Below, piece after piece: positions 7,925 through 17,799 of a stretch of DNA of 64,000 nt; position 1 is the first letter of the stretch; each line of letters opens with the position of its first letter. Origin of the DNA: Sphingomonas sp. (lineage in GTDB: Bacteria > Pseudomonadota > Alphaproteobacteria > Sphingomonadales > Sphingomonadaceae); the NCBI GenBank assembly GCA_017849555.1, contig JAFIGU010000036.1, positions 22,241 through 86,240 of the forward strand, in the 5' to 3' direction. The notes under the pieces were generated by a model. That model saw only the letters and a list, made by a program, of their open reading frames with translations. It was not told the DNA's origin and made no database searches. The translations under genes and the position numbers were made by a program.

Positions 7925-10216
7925 ATGCTTCGACATCAGCTTCTTGCCGGGGTCGCACTGGTTGGCGCGCTCGGGCTGCCTGCACTGCCCGCCACGGCGC
8001 AGACGCAACCGCGCACGCCCGACGGCGCGATGCAGGAGGATATCGTCGTCTACGGCAAGGGCGAGACTCGCCAGGTCCAGACGCTGACCGCCGCCGACAT
8101 TTCTGCCGCCGCGCCGGGCACCAGCGCGCTCAAAGTGCTCGAAAAGCTGCCGAGCGTCTCGTTCCAGTCGGCCAATGCGCTGGGCACCAACGAATGGTCG
8201 ACGCGCATCGCGGTGCGCGGCTTCACGCAGAACCAATTGGGCTTCACGCTCGACAATGTGCCGCTCGGTGACATGAGCTATGGCAATTTCAACGGCCTGC
8301 ACATCAGCCGCGCGATCGCTTCGGAGAATATCGCGCGCTCGACGCTGGCGCAGGGCACCGGCTCGCTCGATACCGCGTCGAGTTCCAACCTCGGCGGCAC
8401 GCTGCAATTCTTCAGTAAGGCGCCCGAGGATGTGATGGGCGGCGATGTCGAGGCGAGCTATGGCAGCGAGAACGCCTATCGCCTGTTCGGCCGGATCGAG
8501 ACCGGTGATCTCGGCGGCGGGGTGAAGGGCTATGTCAGCGGCTCGTGGCTCGATTCGCCGAAATGGAAGGGGCAGGGCAAACAGCAGGCGTGGTCGGTCA
8601 ACAGCAAGTTGGTCGTGCCGCTCGATACACGCGGCAGCATCAGCGCCTTCGTCAATTATTCGGACTTCAAGGACGACGACTATATGGATACGTCGCTCGC
8701 CCTGATCAAGAAATACGGCTGGGACTGGGATTATATCCGCAACGATTACCCGACCGCGCTGGCGATCGCGAAGAACCTCCAGTCCGATCTGGTGAACTAT
8801 ACGGGATATTGCGCGAAATATCCCGGTTACTCCCAGACGATCTGCGCCGACGATACCTATTATAACGGCTACGGCCTACGCAAGGATCTGCTGGTCGGCG
8901 CCAATCTGGACTATAAGTTCAGCGATACGGTTTCGATCAAGCTGACCCCCTATTTCCACCGCAACCGCGGCATCGGCACGTGGTGGACGCCTTATACCCC
9001 CACGCCGGGCGGCGCCGCGCTGTCGATCCGCTCGACCGCTTATGCGATCAACCGCGGGGGCGCGACCGGCGGGCTGACGTTCCACTTCGGCGACCACCAG
9101 ATCGAGGTCGGCGGATGGTTCGAGCGCAACGGCTATACGCTGACGCGCGAATTCTTCCCGTTGGCGAACAGCAATGTGTCGAGCATCGACAATCGGCAAT
9201 GGCCGGAGAACCCGTTCTATATCCAATATCAATACGATATGACGATCACCACGGGCCAATATTATGTTCAGGATACCTGGCAGGTGACGCCCGATTTCAA
9301 GATTACCGCGGGCTTCAAGGGGCTGGATGTCAAGATCGTCAATAAGTACGATCCGGTCAGCCAAGCGTCGGCGGCGTCGCGCGATACGAGCGGCACGCTC
9401 GAATCGAAGAAGATGTTCCTGCCGCAGGTCGGGTTGAACTACAGCTTCTCCAACGCCGTCGAGGCGTTCGCCGGCTATGCCGAGAATATGCGTGCCTATA
9501 CGACCGAACCGTTCGTGACCAACCAAGCGGGCTTCCAGGCGATCCAGGGCAAGATCAAGCCGGAAACCTCATGGACGCTCGAAGGCGGCCTGCGTTTCCA
9601 TCTGCCGAACTTCGACGGATCGCTCGCCGGCTATCACGTCAAGTTCAGCAACCGGCTGCTGTCGGTCCAGCCGTGCGCGATCGTGGTCGGATGCGCCTCG
9701 GTCCTGTCGAACGTCGGTTCGGTGACGACCAACGGCGCCGAGCTGGCGGGCACCTATCACCTGACCCACGCGCTCTCGCTCTACGGCTCCTACGCTTATA
9801 CCGACGCACAATATGACGATGATGTGCTGAGCGGGCAGGTGTGGGCGACCAAGGGCAAGCAGGTCGTCAGCATTCCGAAGCATCTCGCCAACGGCGAGAT
9901 CGCCTATGACGACGGCTCGATCATCGCGCGCATCGCGGCCAACTATCAGAGCCGGCGCTATTATACCTATACCAATGACGCGAGCGTGCCGGGCCGGGTG
10001 CTGGTCGATTTCGCGCTCGGCTATCGCTTCCACGATACCGGCAGCGCACTCGACGGGCTGGAGATTCAGGGCAATGTGACCAACGTGTTCGACAAGAAAT
10101 ATGTCGGCACATTGGGGCAGAACGGCTTCGCTTTCTCCGATCCGGGCGGCACGCTGCAATCGATGCTGGTTGGCGCGCCGCGGCAGGCGTTCATCACGCT
10201 GCGCAAGAAGTTCTGA
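7925..10216 (+). CDS. TonB-dependent receptor
   Basis: This 763-residue outer-membrane receptor has a signal peptide (MLRHQLLAGVALVGALGLPALPATAQ). A plug domain (EDIVVYGKGETRQVQTLTAADI, then a TBDR plug core with VRGFTQNQLGFTLDNVPLG) comes next, then a 22-strand-type barrel ending in the outer-membrane signature ...RQAFITLRKKF. The start is preceded by AGGGGGGAAT. No STN signalling domain is present. It is followed by an MHS-family symporter and a nitrilase, which suggests that the three genes import and process one small molecule. A strong terminator follows at 10242. The short palindrome TATCGATA at 7909-7916 overlaps the ribosome-site region and may be an operator or chance. Confidence 0.85.
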   Translation: MLRHQLLAGVALVGALGLPALPATAQTQPRTPDGAMQEDIVVYGKGETRQVQTLTAADISAAAPGTSALKVLEKLPSVSFQSANALGTNEWSTRIAVRGFTQNQLGFTLDNVPLGDMSYGNFNGLHISRAIASENIARSTLAQGTGSLDTASSSNLGGTLQFFSKAPEDVMGGDVEASYGSENAYRLFGRIETGDLGGGVKGYVSGSWLDSPKWKGQGKQQAWSVNSKLVVPLDTRGSISAFVNYSDFKDDDYMDTSLALIKKYGWDWDYIRNDYPTALAIAKNLQSDLVNYTGYCAKYPGYSQTICADDTYYNGYGLRKDLLVGANLDYKFSDTVSIKLTPYFHRNRGIGTWWTPYTPTPGGAALSIRSTAYAINRGGATGGLTFHFGDHQIEVGGWFERNGYTLTREFFPLANSNVSSIDNRQWPENPFYIQYQYDMTITTGQYYVQDTWQVTPDFKITAGFKGLDVKIVNKYDPVSQASAASRDTSGTLESKKMFLPQVGLNYSFSNAVEAFAGYAENMRAYTTEPFVTNQAGFQAIQGKIKPETSWTLEGGLRFHLPNFDGSLAGYHVKFSNRLLSVQPCAIVVGCASVLSNVGSVTTNGAELAGTYHLTHALSLYGSYAYTDAQYDDDVLSGQVWATKGKQVVSIPKHLANGEIAYDDGSIIARIAANYQSRRYYTYTNDASVPGRVLVDFALGYRFHDTGSALDGLEIQGNVTNVFDKKYVGTLGQNGFAFSDPGGTLQSMLVGAPRQAFITLRKKF

Positions 10217-10241
10217 TCGTTACGCTTCGGCGCGACGGAAG

Positions 10242-10273
10242 GCCCCGTGCGGCACGCGCCGCGCGGGGCTTTT
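10242..10273 (+). terminator. Rho-independent terminator after the TBDR
   Basis: The arms GCCCCGTGCGGC (10242-10253) and GCCGCGCGGGGC (10258-10269) form a 12-bp stem with one mismatch and an ACGC loop, followed directly by TTTT. It lies 25 bp after the TBDR stop. Confidence 0.75.
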
Positions 10274-10363
10274 CGCTATTAGGCCGCATAACCGTTGATC
10301 CCGGCGCCGAAACGGTGTTGCTGGCGGGCGATATCGCCACGTCCAGCCAGAAAGACCGCCCTG

Positions 10364-11698
10364 ATGCATCAAACCGCCGGTGCCCGAACGGCACCCCGCC
10401 AGCAACAAGGGCGTCTGTGGTCGATCTTGGGCGGATCGGCGGGCAATCTGGTCGAATGGTACGACTGGTACGTCTATTCGGCGTTCACGCTCTATTTCGC
10501 GCCGGCCTTTTTCCCGGCGAGCGACCGCACCTCGCAATTGCTCAACGCCGCGGCGATCTTCGCGGTCGGCTTCCTGATGCGGCCGATCGGCGCGTGGCTG
10601 ATGGGGCTCTACGCCGACCGCCACGGGCGCCGCGCCGCGCTGACGCTGTCGGTGACCCTGATGTGCGCCGGGTCGCTGCTGATCGCGCTGACCCCGTCGT
10701 TCGCGACGATCGGCGTGATGGCGCCGATCGTGCTGCTCGCCGCGCGGCTGATGCAGGGGCTGTCGGTCGGCGGCGAATATGGCGCCAGCGCGGTCTATCT
10801 CAGCGAGATGGCGGGGAAGAAGCATCGCGGATTCTTCTCCAGCTTCCAATATGTCACGCTGATCGCGGGGCAATTGGTCGCGCTATGCGTGCTCCTCATC
10901 CTCCAGGGCGTGTTGAGCGAGGCGGAACTCCATCTGTGGGGCTGGCGCATCCCGTTCGCGATCGGCGGAATGCTGGCCTTCGCGGTCTTCTACCTGCGGC
11001 GCGGGATGGACGAGACCGACTCGTTCCGCCGGGTCGAGGAAAGCCGCGCCGAGCGGGTCAGCAGCCTCAAATTGATGCGCGATCATCCACGCGAGGTGCT
11101 GCTGGTGATGGCGCTCACCGCGGGGGGGACGCTCGCTTTCTACACCTATAGCGTCTACCTCCAGAAATTCCTCGTCAACACTTCGGGCTTTTCGGTGCAG
11201 ACCGCCTCGCGGGTGATGACTGCGGCGCTGTTCATCTACATGCTGCTCCAGCCGCTCGCGGGGGCATTGTCCGATCGGATCGGGCGCAAGCCGCTGATGA
11301 TCGCCTTCGGCATCGCCGGGGTATTGGGCACGGTGCCATTGTTCACCGCGCTGGAGACGGTATCGAATTCGTTCAACGCCTTCCTGCTGGTGCTCGCCGC
11401 GCTGGTGGCGGTGACCGGCTATACCTCGATCAACGCGGTCGTGAAGGCGGAGCTGTTCCCGGCCGATATCCGCACGCTCGGCGTCGCGCTGCCTTATGCA
11501 TTGGCCAACACATTGTTCGGCGGGACCGCGGAATATGTCGCCTTGTGGTTCAAGCGTGCCGGGTTCGAGAAGGGCTTCTATTGGTATGTCACCGCGATGA
11601 TCGGCCTGTCGCTGATCGTCTATCTGCGGATGCGCGAGACGCATCACAGTGGCACGCTGGCGGTGGAATATGCCGAGGCCGAAGGGAAGGGTGAATGA
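10364..11698 (+). CDS. MFS transporter, metabolite:H+ symporter (KgtP-like) family
   Basis: This 444-residue integral membrane protein has 12 predicted helices. It has the MHS-family opening [23 protein letters not shown], the A-motif region [12 protein letters not shown] between TM2 and TM3, [21 protein letters not shown], and a late segment [25 protein letters not shown] typical of alpha-ketoglutarate and related dicarboxylate symporters. ATG 10364 is preferred; the open frame upstream has no conserved sequence. The stop overlaps the nitrilase start (ATGA at 11695-11698), so the two genes are translationally coupled. The substrate is therefore likely the nitrile/amide or the acid produced or used by that enzyme (inference). 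Confidence 0.85.
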   Translation: MHQTAGARTAPRQQQGRLWSILGGSAGNLVEWYDWYVYSAFTLYFAPAFFPASDRTSQLLNAAAIFAVGFLMRPIGAWLMGLYADRHGRRAALTLSVTLMCAGSLLIALTPSFATIGVMAPIVLLAARLMQGLSVGGEYGASAVYLSEMAGKKHRGFFSSFQYVTLIAGQLVALCVLLILQGVLSEAELHLWGWRIPFAIGGMLAFAVFYLRRGMDETDSFRRVEESRAERVSSLKLMRDHPREVLLVMALTAGGTLAFYTYSVYLQKFLVNTSGFSVQTASRVMTAALFIYMLLQPLAGALSDRIGRKPLMIAFGIAGVLGTVPLFTALETVSNSFNAFLLVLAALVAVTGYTSINAVVKAELFPADIRTLGVALPYALANTLFGGTAEYVALWFKRAGFEKGFYWYVTAMIGLSLIVYLRMRETHHSGTLAVEYAEAEGKGE

Positions 11699-12618
11699 GC
11701 CAGAGAACGATCGCCGCGCTGCAGATCGGTGCGTCGCCCGACGGCACCGAGGCGACGCTGGCGCAGATCCTGTCGTTCGAGGGGGCGATCGCCGATGCGG
11801 GCGCCGATCTCGTCGTGCTGCCCGAAGCCGTGCTCGGGGGCTATCCCAAGGGCGAATGGTTCGGCACGCGGCTCGGCTATCGCCTGCCCGAGGGGCGCGA
11901 GGCGTTCGCGCGCTATCACGCCAGGGCGATCGACCTGCCGGGGCCGGAGACCGCCGAACTGGCGGCGCTGTCGCAGCGCACCGGCGCGAGCCTTGTCGTC
12001 GGGGTGATCGAGCGCGACGGCGGGACGCTTTACTGCACCGCCTTGTTCTTCACCCCGGCCGAGGGGCTGGTCGCCAAACACCGCAAATTGATGCCGACCG
12101 GGACCGAGCGGCTGATCTGGGGGCAGGGCGACGGCTCGACGCTGCCGGTGGTGGAGACCGGCGCGGGGCGGGTCGGCACCGCGATCTGCTGGGAAAACCA
12201 TATGCCGCAATTGCGGCTGGCGATGTACGCCAAGGGCATCGACATATGGGCCGCGCCGACGGTCGACGAGCGCGAGATCTGGCAATGTTCGATGCGGCAT
12301 ATCGCGCATGAGGGGCGCTGCTTCGTGGTCAGCGCGTGCCAGGTGCAGCCGTCGCCCGCGACGCTCGGCCTCGATCTGCCCGGCTGGGACGCCGATCGCC
12401 CGCTGATCCGCGGCGGCAGCCTGATCGCCGATCCGCTGGGCGAAATGCTCGCCGGCCCGCTCTACAACGAGACCGGGCTGGTCGCCGCGACGATCGACAC
12501 CGGCGCGATCGTGCGCGGGCGCTACGATTTCGATGTCGTGGGCCATTATGCCCGCCCGGACGTTTTCTCGCTGACCGTGGACGAGCGCGCGCGGGCGGCG
12601 GTGCGCTTCACGCGCTGA
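11695..12618 (+). CDS. Nitrilase-family carbon-nitrogen hydrolase
   Basis: This 307-residue cytoplasmic enzyme has the complete Glu-Lys-Cys catalytic set of the superfamily: Glu44 in [14 protein letters not shown], Lys131 in KHRKLMPTG, and Cys165 in [11 protein letters not shown]. The CWENHMP context and the length fit true nitrilases (branch 1), which convert a nitrile to acid plus ammonia, better than amidases. It overlaps the MHS transporter by four bases and sits downstream of a TBDR. This gives a possible receptor-transporter-hydrolase chain for an organonitrile or cyano compound. The specificity is not deducible. Confidence 0.85.
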   Translation: MSQRTIAALQIGASPDGTEATLAQILSFEGAIADAGADLVVLPEAVLGGYPKGEWFGTRLGYRLPEGREAFARYHARAIDLPGPETAELAALSQRTGASLVVGVIERDGGTLYCTALFFTPAEGLVAKHRKLMPTGTERLIWGQGDGSTLPVVETGAGRVGTAICWENHMPQLRLAMYAKGIDIWAAPTVDEREIWQCSMRHIAHEGRCFVVSACQVQPSPATLGLDLPGWDADRPLIRGGSLIADPLGEMLAGPLYNETGLVAATIDTGAIVRGRYDFDVVGHYARPDVFSLTVDERARAAVRFTR

Positions 12619-12634
12619 GGCGGGAAGATCGCGC

Positions 12635-13354
12635 ATGCGAACCTATCGCATCCGGCATTATCGGATCGACTGGGGGCTCAGCGCCCTGCTCGGGTTGCAG
12701 GTGCTGACGCTGTTCGTCGCGGTACCGCTCAACACGCAATATGCCGGCGCGCATCTGTTGCTCGACGGGTGCCGGCTGGGATTCGCTCTGGTCTGCGTCA
12801 CCGTGCTGACGCGACATCGGCTGCTCCAGTTGTTGCTCCTGCTTTCGCTGGCGGCGCCGCTGTTCGGGCCGCTCGTCGCGCGGCGATTGCTGCTCGATAT
12901 CGGGATCGATGCCAGCCCCGGCTTCCAGCACGGGGTGATCGAGGTCGCCGCCTTCTGCTTCAACGCGGCGGTGACGGCGCTGGTCGCGCGGCACGTCTTC
13001 GGGCCCGGGCGGGTGACCGTCCATCGCATCCAGGGCGCCGTGCTGATCTATCTCAACATCGCCGCGCTGTTCGCGATCGCCTTCAATGCGATCCTCACCC
13101 ACTCGCCGGGCGCATTGGTCTCGACCACTGCGACCCCGCTCGCGCTGGGGCAGGGGGAGCGGACCGCGGTGCTGACCTATTTCAGCCTCGCGACGCTCAC
13201 CACCACCGGTTATGGCGATATCGTGCCGGTGCTGCCGCTGGCGCGCAGCCTCGCCAATCTGGAGGCGGTGATCGGGCAATTGTTTCCCGCGACATTGCTC
13301 GCGCGGATCGTGGCGCTCCAGCTCGAACATAGCCGGCGCACCCCGGATGCGTGA
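12635..13354 (+). CDS. Two-pore-helix K+ channel-like membrane protein
   Basis: This 239-residue protein has several hydrophobic N-terminal helices. Its C-terminal ion channel module has the K+ selectivity filter TTTGYGD at 189-195, between helices at about 133-152 and 205-228. This is the Ion_trans_2 layout. No RCK/cyclic-nucleotide domain is attached. The start lies 16 bp after the nitrilase stop, so it may be co-transcribed. Its TGA (13352-13354) abuts the convergent bioA stop at 13355 with no spacing. A role in potassium flux is likely, but the physiological context is not apparent. Confidence 0.75.
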   Translation: MRTYRIRHYRIDWGLSALLGLQVLTLFVAVPLNTQYAGAHLLLDGCRLGFALVCVTVLTRHRLLQLLLLLSLAAPLFGPLVARRLLLDIGIDASPGFQHGVIEVAAFCFNAAVTALVARHVFGPGRVTVHRIQGAVLIYLNIAALFAIAFNAILTHSPGALVSTTATPLALGQGERTAVLTYFSLATLTTTGYGDIVPVLPLARSLANLEAVIGQLFPATLLARIVALQLEHSRRTPDA

Positions 13355-14608
13355 TCAAAGCGCAGAGATCGCCTCGGCAATCGCATCATAAGCACGATCG
13401 AGATCGTCGTCGCCGATGCAATAAGGCGGCATGACATAGACGGTATTGCCGAGCGGACGGAGCAGCAGGTCGCGCTCGCGGAAATGCGCGAGGAGCCGCG
13501 GGGCGAGGTTGGAGAGATAGCCGCCGCCCGCCGGATCGACGAGATCGACCGCCGCGATCGTCCCGATCGACCGCGGGTTGGCCACCCCGGGCAGCGGGGC
13601 GAGCCGCGCCAGCCGTTGCGCCTGCCGCGCCGCGAGATCGGCGATCCGCGCCGTCACCGGCTCGTCGCGCCAGACCGCGAGATTGGCATTGGCCGCCGCG
13701 CAGGCGATCGGATTGGCGGTGTAGCTCGACGAATGGAAGAACATCCGCGCGCGATCGGGCGAGAGATGCGCCTCGTAGATCGCCGCGCTCGCCAGCGTCA
13801 CCGCGAGCGGGATCGCCCCGCCGGTCAGCCCCTTTGAGAGGCACAGGATATCGGGCACCACCCTGGCCTGTTCGCATGCCAGCAACGTGCCGGTGCGGCC
13901 CCAGCCGGTCATCACCTCGTCGGCGATGAACAGCACGTCGTGTCGCGCGCAGATCGCGCGCATCTCCGCCAGCACCCACGGCGGGTAGATCAGCATCCCG
14001 CCCGCGCCGAGCACCAAAGGCTCGACGATCAGCGCGGCGGGCGCCTCGCGGCACGCCGCCTCGAGCGCGTCGAGCGTCGCCTGTTCGTTGCCGGCGGTGG
14101 GAAAGGGGAGCGTGCCGACATCGAACAGCAATGGCGTATAAGGCGCGTTGAACACCCCGCGTTCGCCGACCGACATCGCGCCGATCGTATCGCCGTGATA
14201 GCTATGCTCCATCACCAGGATGCGGTGCCGCGCCGTGCCGCGATTGGCCCAATAGCCGAGCGCCATCTTGAGCGCGACCTCGACGCTGGTCGAACCCGAG
14301 TCGGAGAAGAATACATAGCCGAGCGAGGGCGGCATGATCGCGGTGAGCCCGCGCGCGAGCGTCTCGGCGGGTTCGTGGGTCCAGCCGGCGAAGATGATCT
14401 GGTCGAGCTTCGTCGTCTGCTCGGCGATCGCGGCCATGATGCGCGGATGGCAATGGCCGTGCGTCGTCACCCACCAGGAGGAGATGCCGTCGATTACCCG
14501 TCGCCCGTCGGCGGTGTAGAGCGCGGCCCCCTCGGCATGGGTGACGAGGGGAATCGGCTCGTTCAGGCCGTGCTGGGTGAAGGGGTGCCAGATCGGCGAG
14601 CGCGTCAT
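13355..14608 (-). CDS. bioA: Adenosylmethionine-8-amino-7-oxononanoate aminotransferase
   Basis: BioA transfers the amino group of S-adenosylmethionine to 8-amino-7-oxononanoate (KAPA), giving DAPA in biotin synthesis. The 417-residue sequence is full length, with IWHPFTQHG at the start, [15 protein letters not shown], and [15 protein letters not shown]. It also has [14 protein letters not shown], the [14 protein letters not shown] Asp region and the PLP lysine in LSKGLTGG. These are diagnostic of the bioA branch of class III aminotransferases. It is the last gene of bioF-bioD-bioA, overlapping bioD by four bases (ATGA at 14605-14608). Confidence 0.95.
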   Translation of the reverse strand: MTRSPIWHPFTQHGLNEPIPLVTHAEGAALYTADGRRVIDGISSWWVTTHGHCHPRIMAAIAEQTTKLDQIIFAGWTHEPAETLARGLTAIMPPSLGYVFFSDSGSTSVEVALKMALGYWANRGTARHRILVMEHSYHGDTIGAMSVGERGVFNAPYTPLLFDVGTLPFPTAGNEQATLDALEAACREAPAALIVEPLVLGAGGMLIYPPWVLAEMRAICARHDVLFIADEVMTGWGRTGTLLACEQARVVPDILCLSKGLTGGAIPLAVTLASAAIYEAHLSPDRARMFFHSSSYTANPIACAAANANLAVWRDEPVTARIADLAARQAQRLARLAPLPGVANPRSIGTIAAVDLVDPAGGGYLSNLAPRLLAHFRERDLLLRPLGNTVYVMPPYCIGDDDLDRAYDAIAEAISAL

Positions 14609-15234
14609 CGGAAATCCCTCGGATCGAAATGCGCGGCGAAGGCCGCCGCCAGCGTGTCACGGTCGAGCGGATCGAGCAGCGGCAGCCGGCCGAGTCGCTT
14701 GACCTGGCCGATGCTGGCGATCGTCTCCTCGCTGTCGGGCTGCGGGTCGCCGATGAAGGCGATGCCGAGGATCGGCACGTCGCGCCGGCGCAGCGCCTCG
14801 ATCGACAGCAAGCTGTGGTTGATCGTGCCGAGCGCGGTCCGCGCGACGATCACCACCGGCGCGCGCCAATGCGCGAACAGATCGGCGAACAGCAAGGTGC
14901 GCGACACCGGCACCATCACCCCGCCGGCGCCCTCGATCACCAGCGGCCCCGCCACTTCGGGAACAGCGAGCCGCGCCAGTTCGATCGTCACCCCGTCGAT
15001 CTCCGCCGCGCGGTGCGGCGAGCATGGCGTGGTCAGGCGATAGGCCTCGGGCAGAGCGCGGTCGGGCGACAGGCCGGCGAGTGCCGCGGCGCGCTCGATA
15101 TCGCCTTCGGGATCGACCCCGGCCTGCACCGGTTTCCAATAATAAGCCCCGAGCGCCCCCGCCAAAGCGGCGGAGAAGATCGTCTTGCCGACATCGGTGT
15201 CGGTGCCGGTGACGACGATCCGAGGATGGGTCAT
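14605..15234 (-). CDS. bioD: Dethiobiotin synthetase
   Basis: BioD closes the ureido ring of DAPA with CO2 and ATP. The 209-residue protein begins [18 protein letters not shown], whose [10 protein letters not shown] is the family P-loop. YYWKPVQAG and the [12 protein letters not shown] motif follow. The start at 15234 is chosen because it forms an ATGA overlap with the bioF stop, and because sequence further upstream is not BioD-like. Gene order and overlaps show translational coupling in the biotin operon. bioB and bioC are not in the window. Confidence 0.93.
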   Translation of the reverse strand: MTHPRIVVTGTDTDVGKTIFSAALAGALGAYYWKPVQAGVDPEGDIERAAALAGLSPDRALPEAYRLTTPCSPHRAAEIDGVTIELARLAVPEVAGPLVIEGAGGVMVPVSRTLLFADLFAHWRAPVVIVARTALGTINHSLLSIEALRRRDVPILGIAFIGDPQPDSEETIASIGQVKRLGRLPLLDPLDRDTLAAAFAAHFDPRDFR

Positions 15235-16355
15235 GAGCGGCATGTCCTGATCGTATCGGCGAGTGCGACGATGTCGGCCTCGGCGACGTTGAGGGTGATC
15301 GAGATGCGCAGCCGCGCGGTGCCGGCCGGGACGGTGGGGGGACGGATACCGCGCACGTCGAAGCCCGCCGCCTGCACCCCCGCCGCCAGCGCCATCGCCG
15401 GGGCGTCCTCGCCAATCACCAGCGGCAGGATCTGCGATCCGGTCGGCGCCACGCCGCAATCGGCCAAGGTGCGCTCGGCAAAGGCGATCAGCGCGGCGAG
15501 CCGCGTGCGGCGTTCGGGCTCGTCGGCGAGGATGTTCAGGCTCTCGCGCACCGCGGCGGCGATCAGCGGCGAAGGGGCGGTCGAGAAGATGAAGCCGCGC
15601 CCGCGATTGATCAGGAAATCGCGCACCACGCGCGGGCCGCAGATCAGCGCGCCCTCGCACCCCAGTGCCTTGCCGCAGGTGCGCAGGGTGACGACGTCTT
15701 CACGCCCTTCGAGCGGTGCGGCGAGCCCGCGGCCGCGATCACCGAACACCCCCGTGGCATGTGCCTCGTCGATCAGCAAAATCGCCTCGTGCTGCGCGGC
15801 GATCGCGGCGAGATCGTCGAGCGGGGCACGGTCGCCGTCCATGCTGTACAGGCTTTCGACCGCGATCCACGGCCGCCCGATGCCGCCAGCGGCGCGCCAG
15901 CGGCGGATCGCCTCGTCGAACGCGCCCGCATCGTTATGCGCCGCCGCGACACGCTCGGCGCGGGCGAGCCGCATCCCCTCATGCGCGCTGGCATGGACCA
16001 GATCGTCGTGGACGATCAGGTCGCCGCGCTGCGGCAGCGTCGAGAGCAATGCGGCGTTGGCGGTGTAGCCGCTTGAGAAGAACAAGGCCGATTCGCTGCC
16101 GAAGAACGCCGCCGCCTCCGCCTCGAGCGCCTCGTGCTCGGCATCATTGCCGCGCAGCAGCCGCGAGCCGCCCGAACCGACCGGCACGCCCCGTGCCAGC
16201 GCCGCCGCCACCCCGGCGCGCAGCCGCGGCGCATCGGCCAGCCCGAGATAGTCGTTGGACGAGAAATCGCGCCCGGTGCGGGGCTGCAAATGCCGCAACC
16301 GCGTGCGGTCGGCGAGGGCGCTGAGATCGCGTTGCTGGGCGGCGAGGAGACTCAT
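15231..16355 (-). CDS. bioF: 8-amino-7-oxononanoate synthase
   Basis: BioF condenses pimeloyl-ACP/CoA with L-alanine to give KAPA. The 374-residue protein has the alpha-oxoamine synthase pattern: [64 protein letters not shown], and the PLP-lysine site [14 protein letters not shown]. It is the first gene of the bioFDA operon. The upstream intergenic region (16356-16506) carries the perfect palindrome at 16421-16439. No match to the BioR-type site (TTATMKATAA) is seen there. Confidence 0.94.
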   Translation of the reverse strand: MSLLAAQQRDLSALADRTRLRHLQPRTGRDFSSNDYLGLADAPRLRAGVAAALARGVPVGSGGSRLLRGNDAEHEALEAEAAAFFGSESALFFSSGYTANAALLSTLPQRGDLIVHDDLVHASAHEGMRLARAERVAAAHNDAGAFDEAIRRWRAAGGIGRPWIAVESLYSMDGDRAPLDDLAAIAAQHEAILLIDEAHATGVFGDRGRGLAAPLEGREDVVTLRTCGKALGCEGALICGPRVVRDFLINRGRGFIFSTAPSPLIAAAVRESLNILADEPERRTRLAALIAFAERTLADCGVAPTGSQILPLVIGEDAPAMALAAGVQAAGFDVRGIRPPTVPAGTARLRISITLNVAEADIVALADTIRTCRS

Positions 16356-16420
16356 GAGCGCGCGCTATAGCGCATTGCGGCCGCGGCGCACCTCATCCAA
16401 TGTACGAAAACCGGGAGTCT

Positions 16421-16439
16421 AAGTTTACGGTGTAAACTT
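16421..16439. promoter_or_regulatory. Perfect inverted repeat, candidate operator
   Basis: AAGTTTACggtGTAAACTT has 8-bp perfect arms and a 3-bp spacer in the 151-bp divergent gap between bioF (minus) and the YciB-like gene (plus). A TTGACG (16445-16450) lies just beside it and could be a -35 box for the rightward gene. The form suits a dimeric TetR- or GntR-type repressor, but no such regulator gene is adjacent. Confidence 0.5.
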
Positions 16440-16506
16440 TTTGATTGACGCGCTTCGCGAGGCGTGTCAGATCGATGTTAACAGTGATAATATCAAGGGT
16501 CCCGAG

Positions 16507-17064
16507 ATGCTCCGCCAATTGAAATTCGCCGCCGGTCCGCTGCTGCTCGATTCGCTCGGGGTGATCATCTTTGCGGTGCTGATGGCGCTTCATGCCAGCG
16601 TGTTGGTCGCGACGATATGCGGGGCGACGATCGCGGTGGGAATGGTCGTCAGCGATATCGTGTGGGGCAAGCCGGTGCCGGCGATGCAATGGCTCAGCCT
16701 CGCGCTGGTGGTCGTGTCCGCAGGCGCGACTTTGCTGACGCATGACCCGCGCTTCGTGATGGCCAAGCCCTCGATCATCTATTGGGTGGTGGGATGCGCG
16801 ATGCTCCGCCCCGGCTGGCTGAACCGCTATGTCATCCCCGAGGAATTCGCGGTGATCGGCGATCTGATGACCGCATTTGGCTATGTCTGGGCCGGGCTGA
16901 TGTTCGTCACCGGGATCGCCAACCTCGTGATCGCGATCGCCTTCCCGCAATGGTGGCTGACCTTCCTCGCGATCTTTCCCACTGCGTCGAAAGTCGTGCT
17001 GTTCGCGGTGCATTTCGCCACGTTGCGCATCATCGGACGGCGCCGGGTGCGCGCCGCCGCCTGA
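16507..17064 (+). CDS. YciB/IspZ-like inner-membrane protein
   Basis: This 185-residue protein has five or six hydrophobic helices. It resembles the septation/YciB (IspA/IspZ) family in size and in features such as LKFAAGPLLLDSLGVIIF, SDIVWGKPVPAMQWLSLALVV, LTHDPRFVMAKPSIIYWVVG and an aromatic WLNRYVIPEEFAVI segment. YciB proteins affect envelope integrity and division in gamma-proteobacteria. The ATG at 16507 has AAGGG eight bases upstream and is preferred over an upstream in-frame TTG at 16441. It is divergent from the bio operon. The C-terminal RRRVRAAA tail is probably cytoplasmic. Confidence 0.65.
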   Translation: MLRQLKFAAGPLLLDSLGVIIFAVLMALHASVLVATICGATIAVGMVVSDIVWGKPVPAMQWLSLALVVVSAGATLLTHDPRFVMAKPSIIYWVVGCAMLRPGWLNRYVIPEEFAVIGDLMTAFGYVWAGLMFVTGIANLVIAIAFPQWWLTFLAIFPTASKVVLFAVHFATLRIIGRRRVRAAA

Positions 17065-17067
17065 GCT

Positions 17068-17703
17068 TTACTGCGGCTTCTTCAGCGTTTCGTCCAACGC
17101 CTTCGCGCTACGGCTGACGATCGCGTCCGCCTGCGCCGCCACCGCGAGGAATTCAGCCTTCGAGACCGGCGTATAATTGCAGCCGACGAACAGGGTGGTG
17201 TTCGCCGCGTCGGGCTTGGCCTCGCCGCCGAACAGCAATTCGAGCGAGTTATCGGTCGGGGCGAAGGCACCGAGCATCGGCCCCTCTTCATCGGTGATGA
17301 AGCGATAATATTGCTCGGTGATGCGGATCGGGGCGCGTTCCAGCTTCTGATCGCGGACGATCGCGTCGGCCGCCTCGCGCGGCAGCTCCACCACCACCCA
17401 TTGTTTGAGGAACGACAACGTATCGACGCTGCGCCCGAAAACCTCGATCGGCCGGTCGAGGCGATAGGTCCACAGCCCGAGCATCCCCGGATGCCCGTTG
17501 TCCGACACCGGCTTGAGCCACGCCGGCCGCTGCTTGTTGCTGAACAATGCCTCGCCGAATGCGCCGAGCGTCGCGAGATCACCACGGCATTCGATCGTCC
17601 GCTGCAACGCCTCCGGCGACAGCTCGGGCTCCGCCGCAACCGCCGGAGCGGCGAGCAGCAACGTCAGGATCGCCGGGATGATACGCAACTGAAACTCCGT
17701 CAT
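17068..17703 (-). CDS. Exported hypothetical protein
   Basis: This is a 211-residue protein of a family I do not recognise. It has a Sec signal peptide (RIIPAILTLLLAAPAVAAE), so it should be periplasmic or secreted. The mature part has two cysteines (IECRGD and VGCNYTP) that could pair, and is rich in mixed alpha/beta sequence without a known catalytic motif. It stops 3 bp from the YciB-like stop (convergent) and is divergent from the marR gene across a 78-bp gap. Codon use is like its neighbours. Confidence 0.6.
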   Translation of the reverse strand: MTEFQLRIIPAILTLLLAAPAVAAEPELSPEALQRTIECRGDLATLGAFGEALFSNKQRPAWLKPVSDNGHPGMLGLWTYRLDRPIEVFGRSVDTLSFLKQWVVVELPREAADAIVRDQKLERAPIRITEQYYRFITDEEGPMLGAFAPTDNSLELLFGGEAKPDAANTTLFVGCNYTPVSKAEFLAVAAQADAIVSRSAKALDETLKKPQ

Positions 17704-17754
17704 TATTTACGTCCGCCTAGCCGCACGACTGGGCGCACGCCACCGTTCCAATCG

Positions 17755-17799
17755 TTGACAGCGAGATGCCCGTCCCACTAGATGATGCATATGCATCAT
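17755..17799 (+). promoter_or_regulatory. marR promoter with perfect 18-bp operator over the start codon
   Basis: A consensus -35 TTGACA lies at 17755-17760. ATGATGCATATGCATCAT (17782-17799) is a perfect 18-bp palindrome that contains the first three candidate start codons of the MarR-family gene (17782, 17785, 17791). A -10 box at the usual spacing (about 17778-17783, CTAGAT) is weak. No Shine-Dalgarno precedes the ATGs. The arrangement suggests autoregulation and perhaps a leaderless mRNA beginning at or near ATG 17791. Confidence 0.6.
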
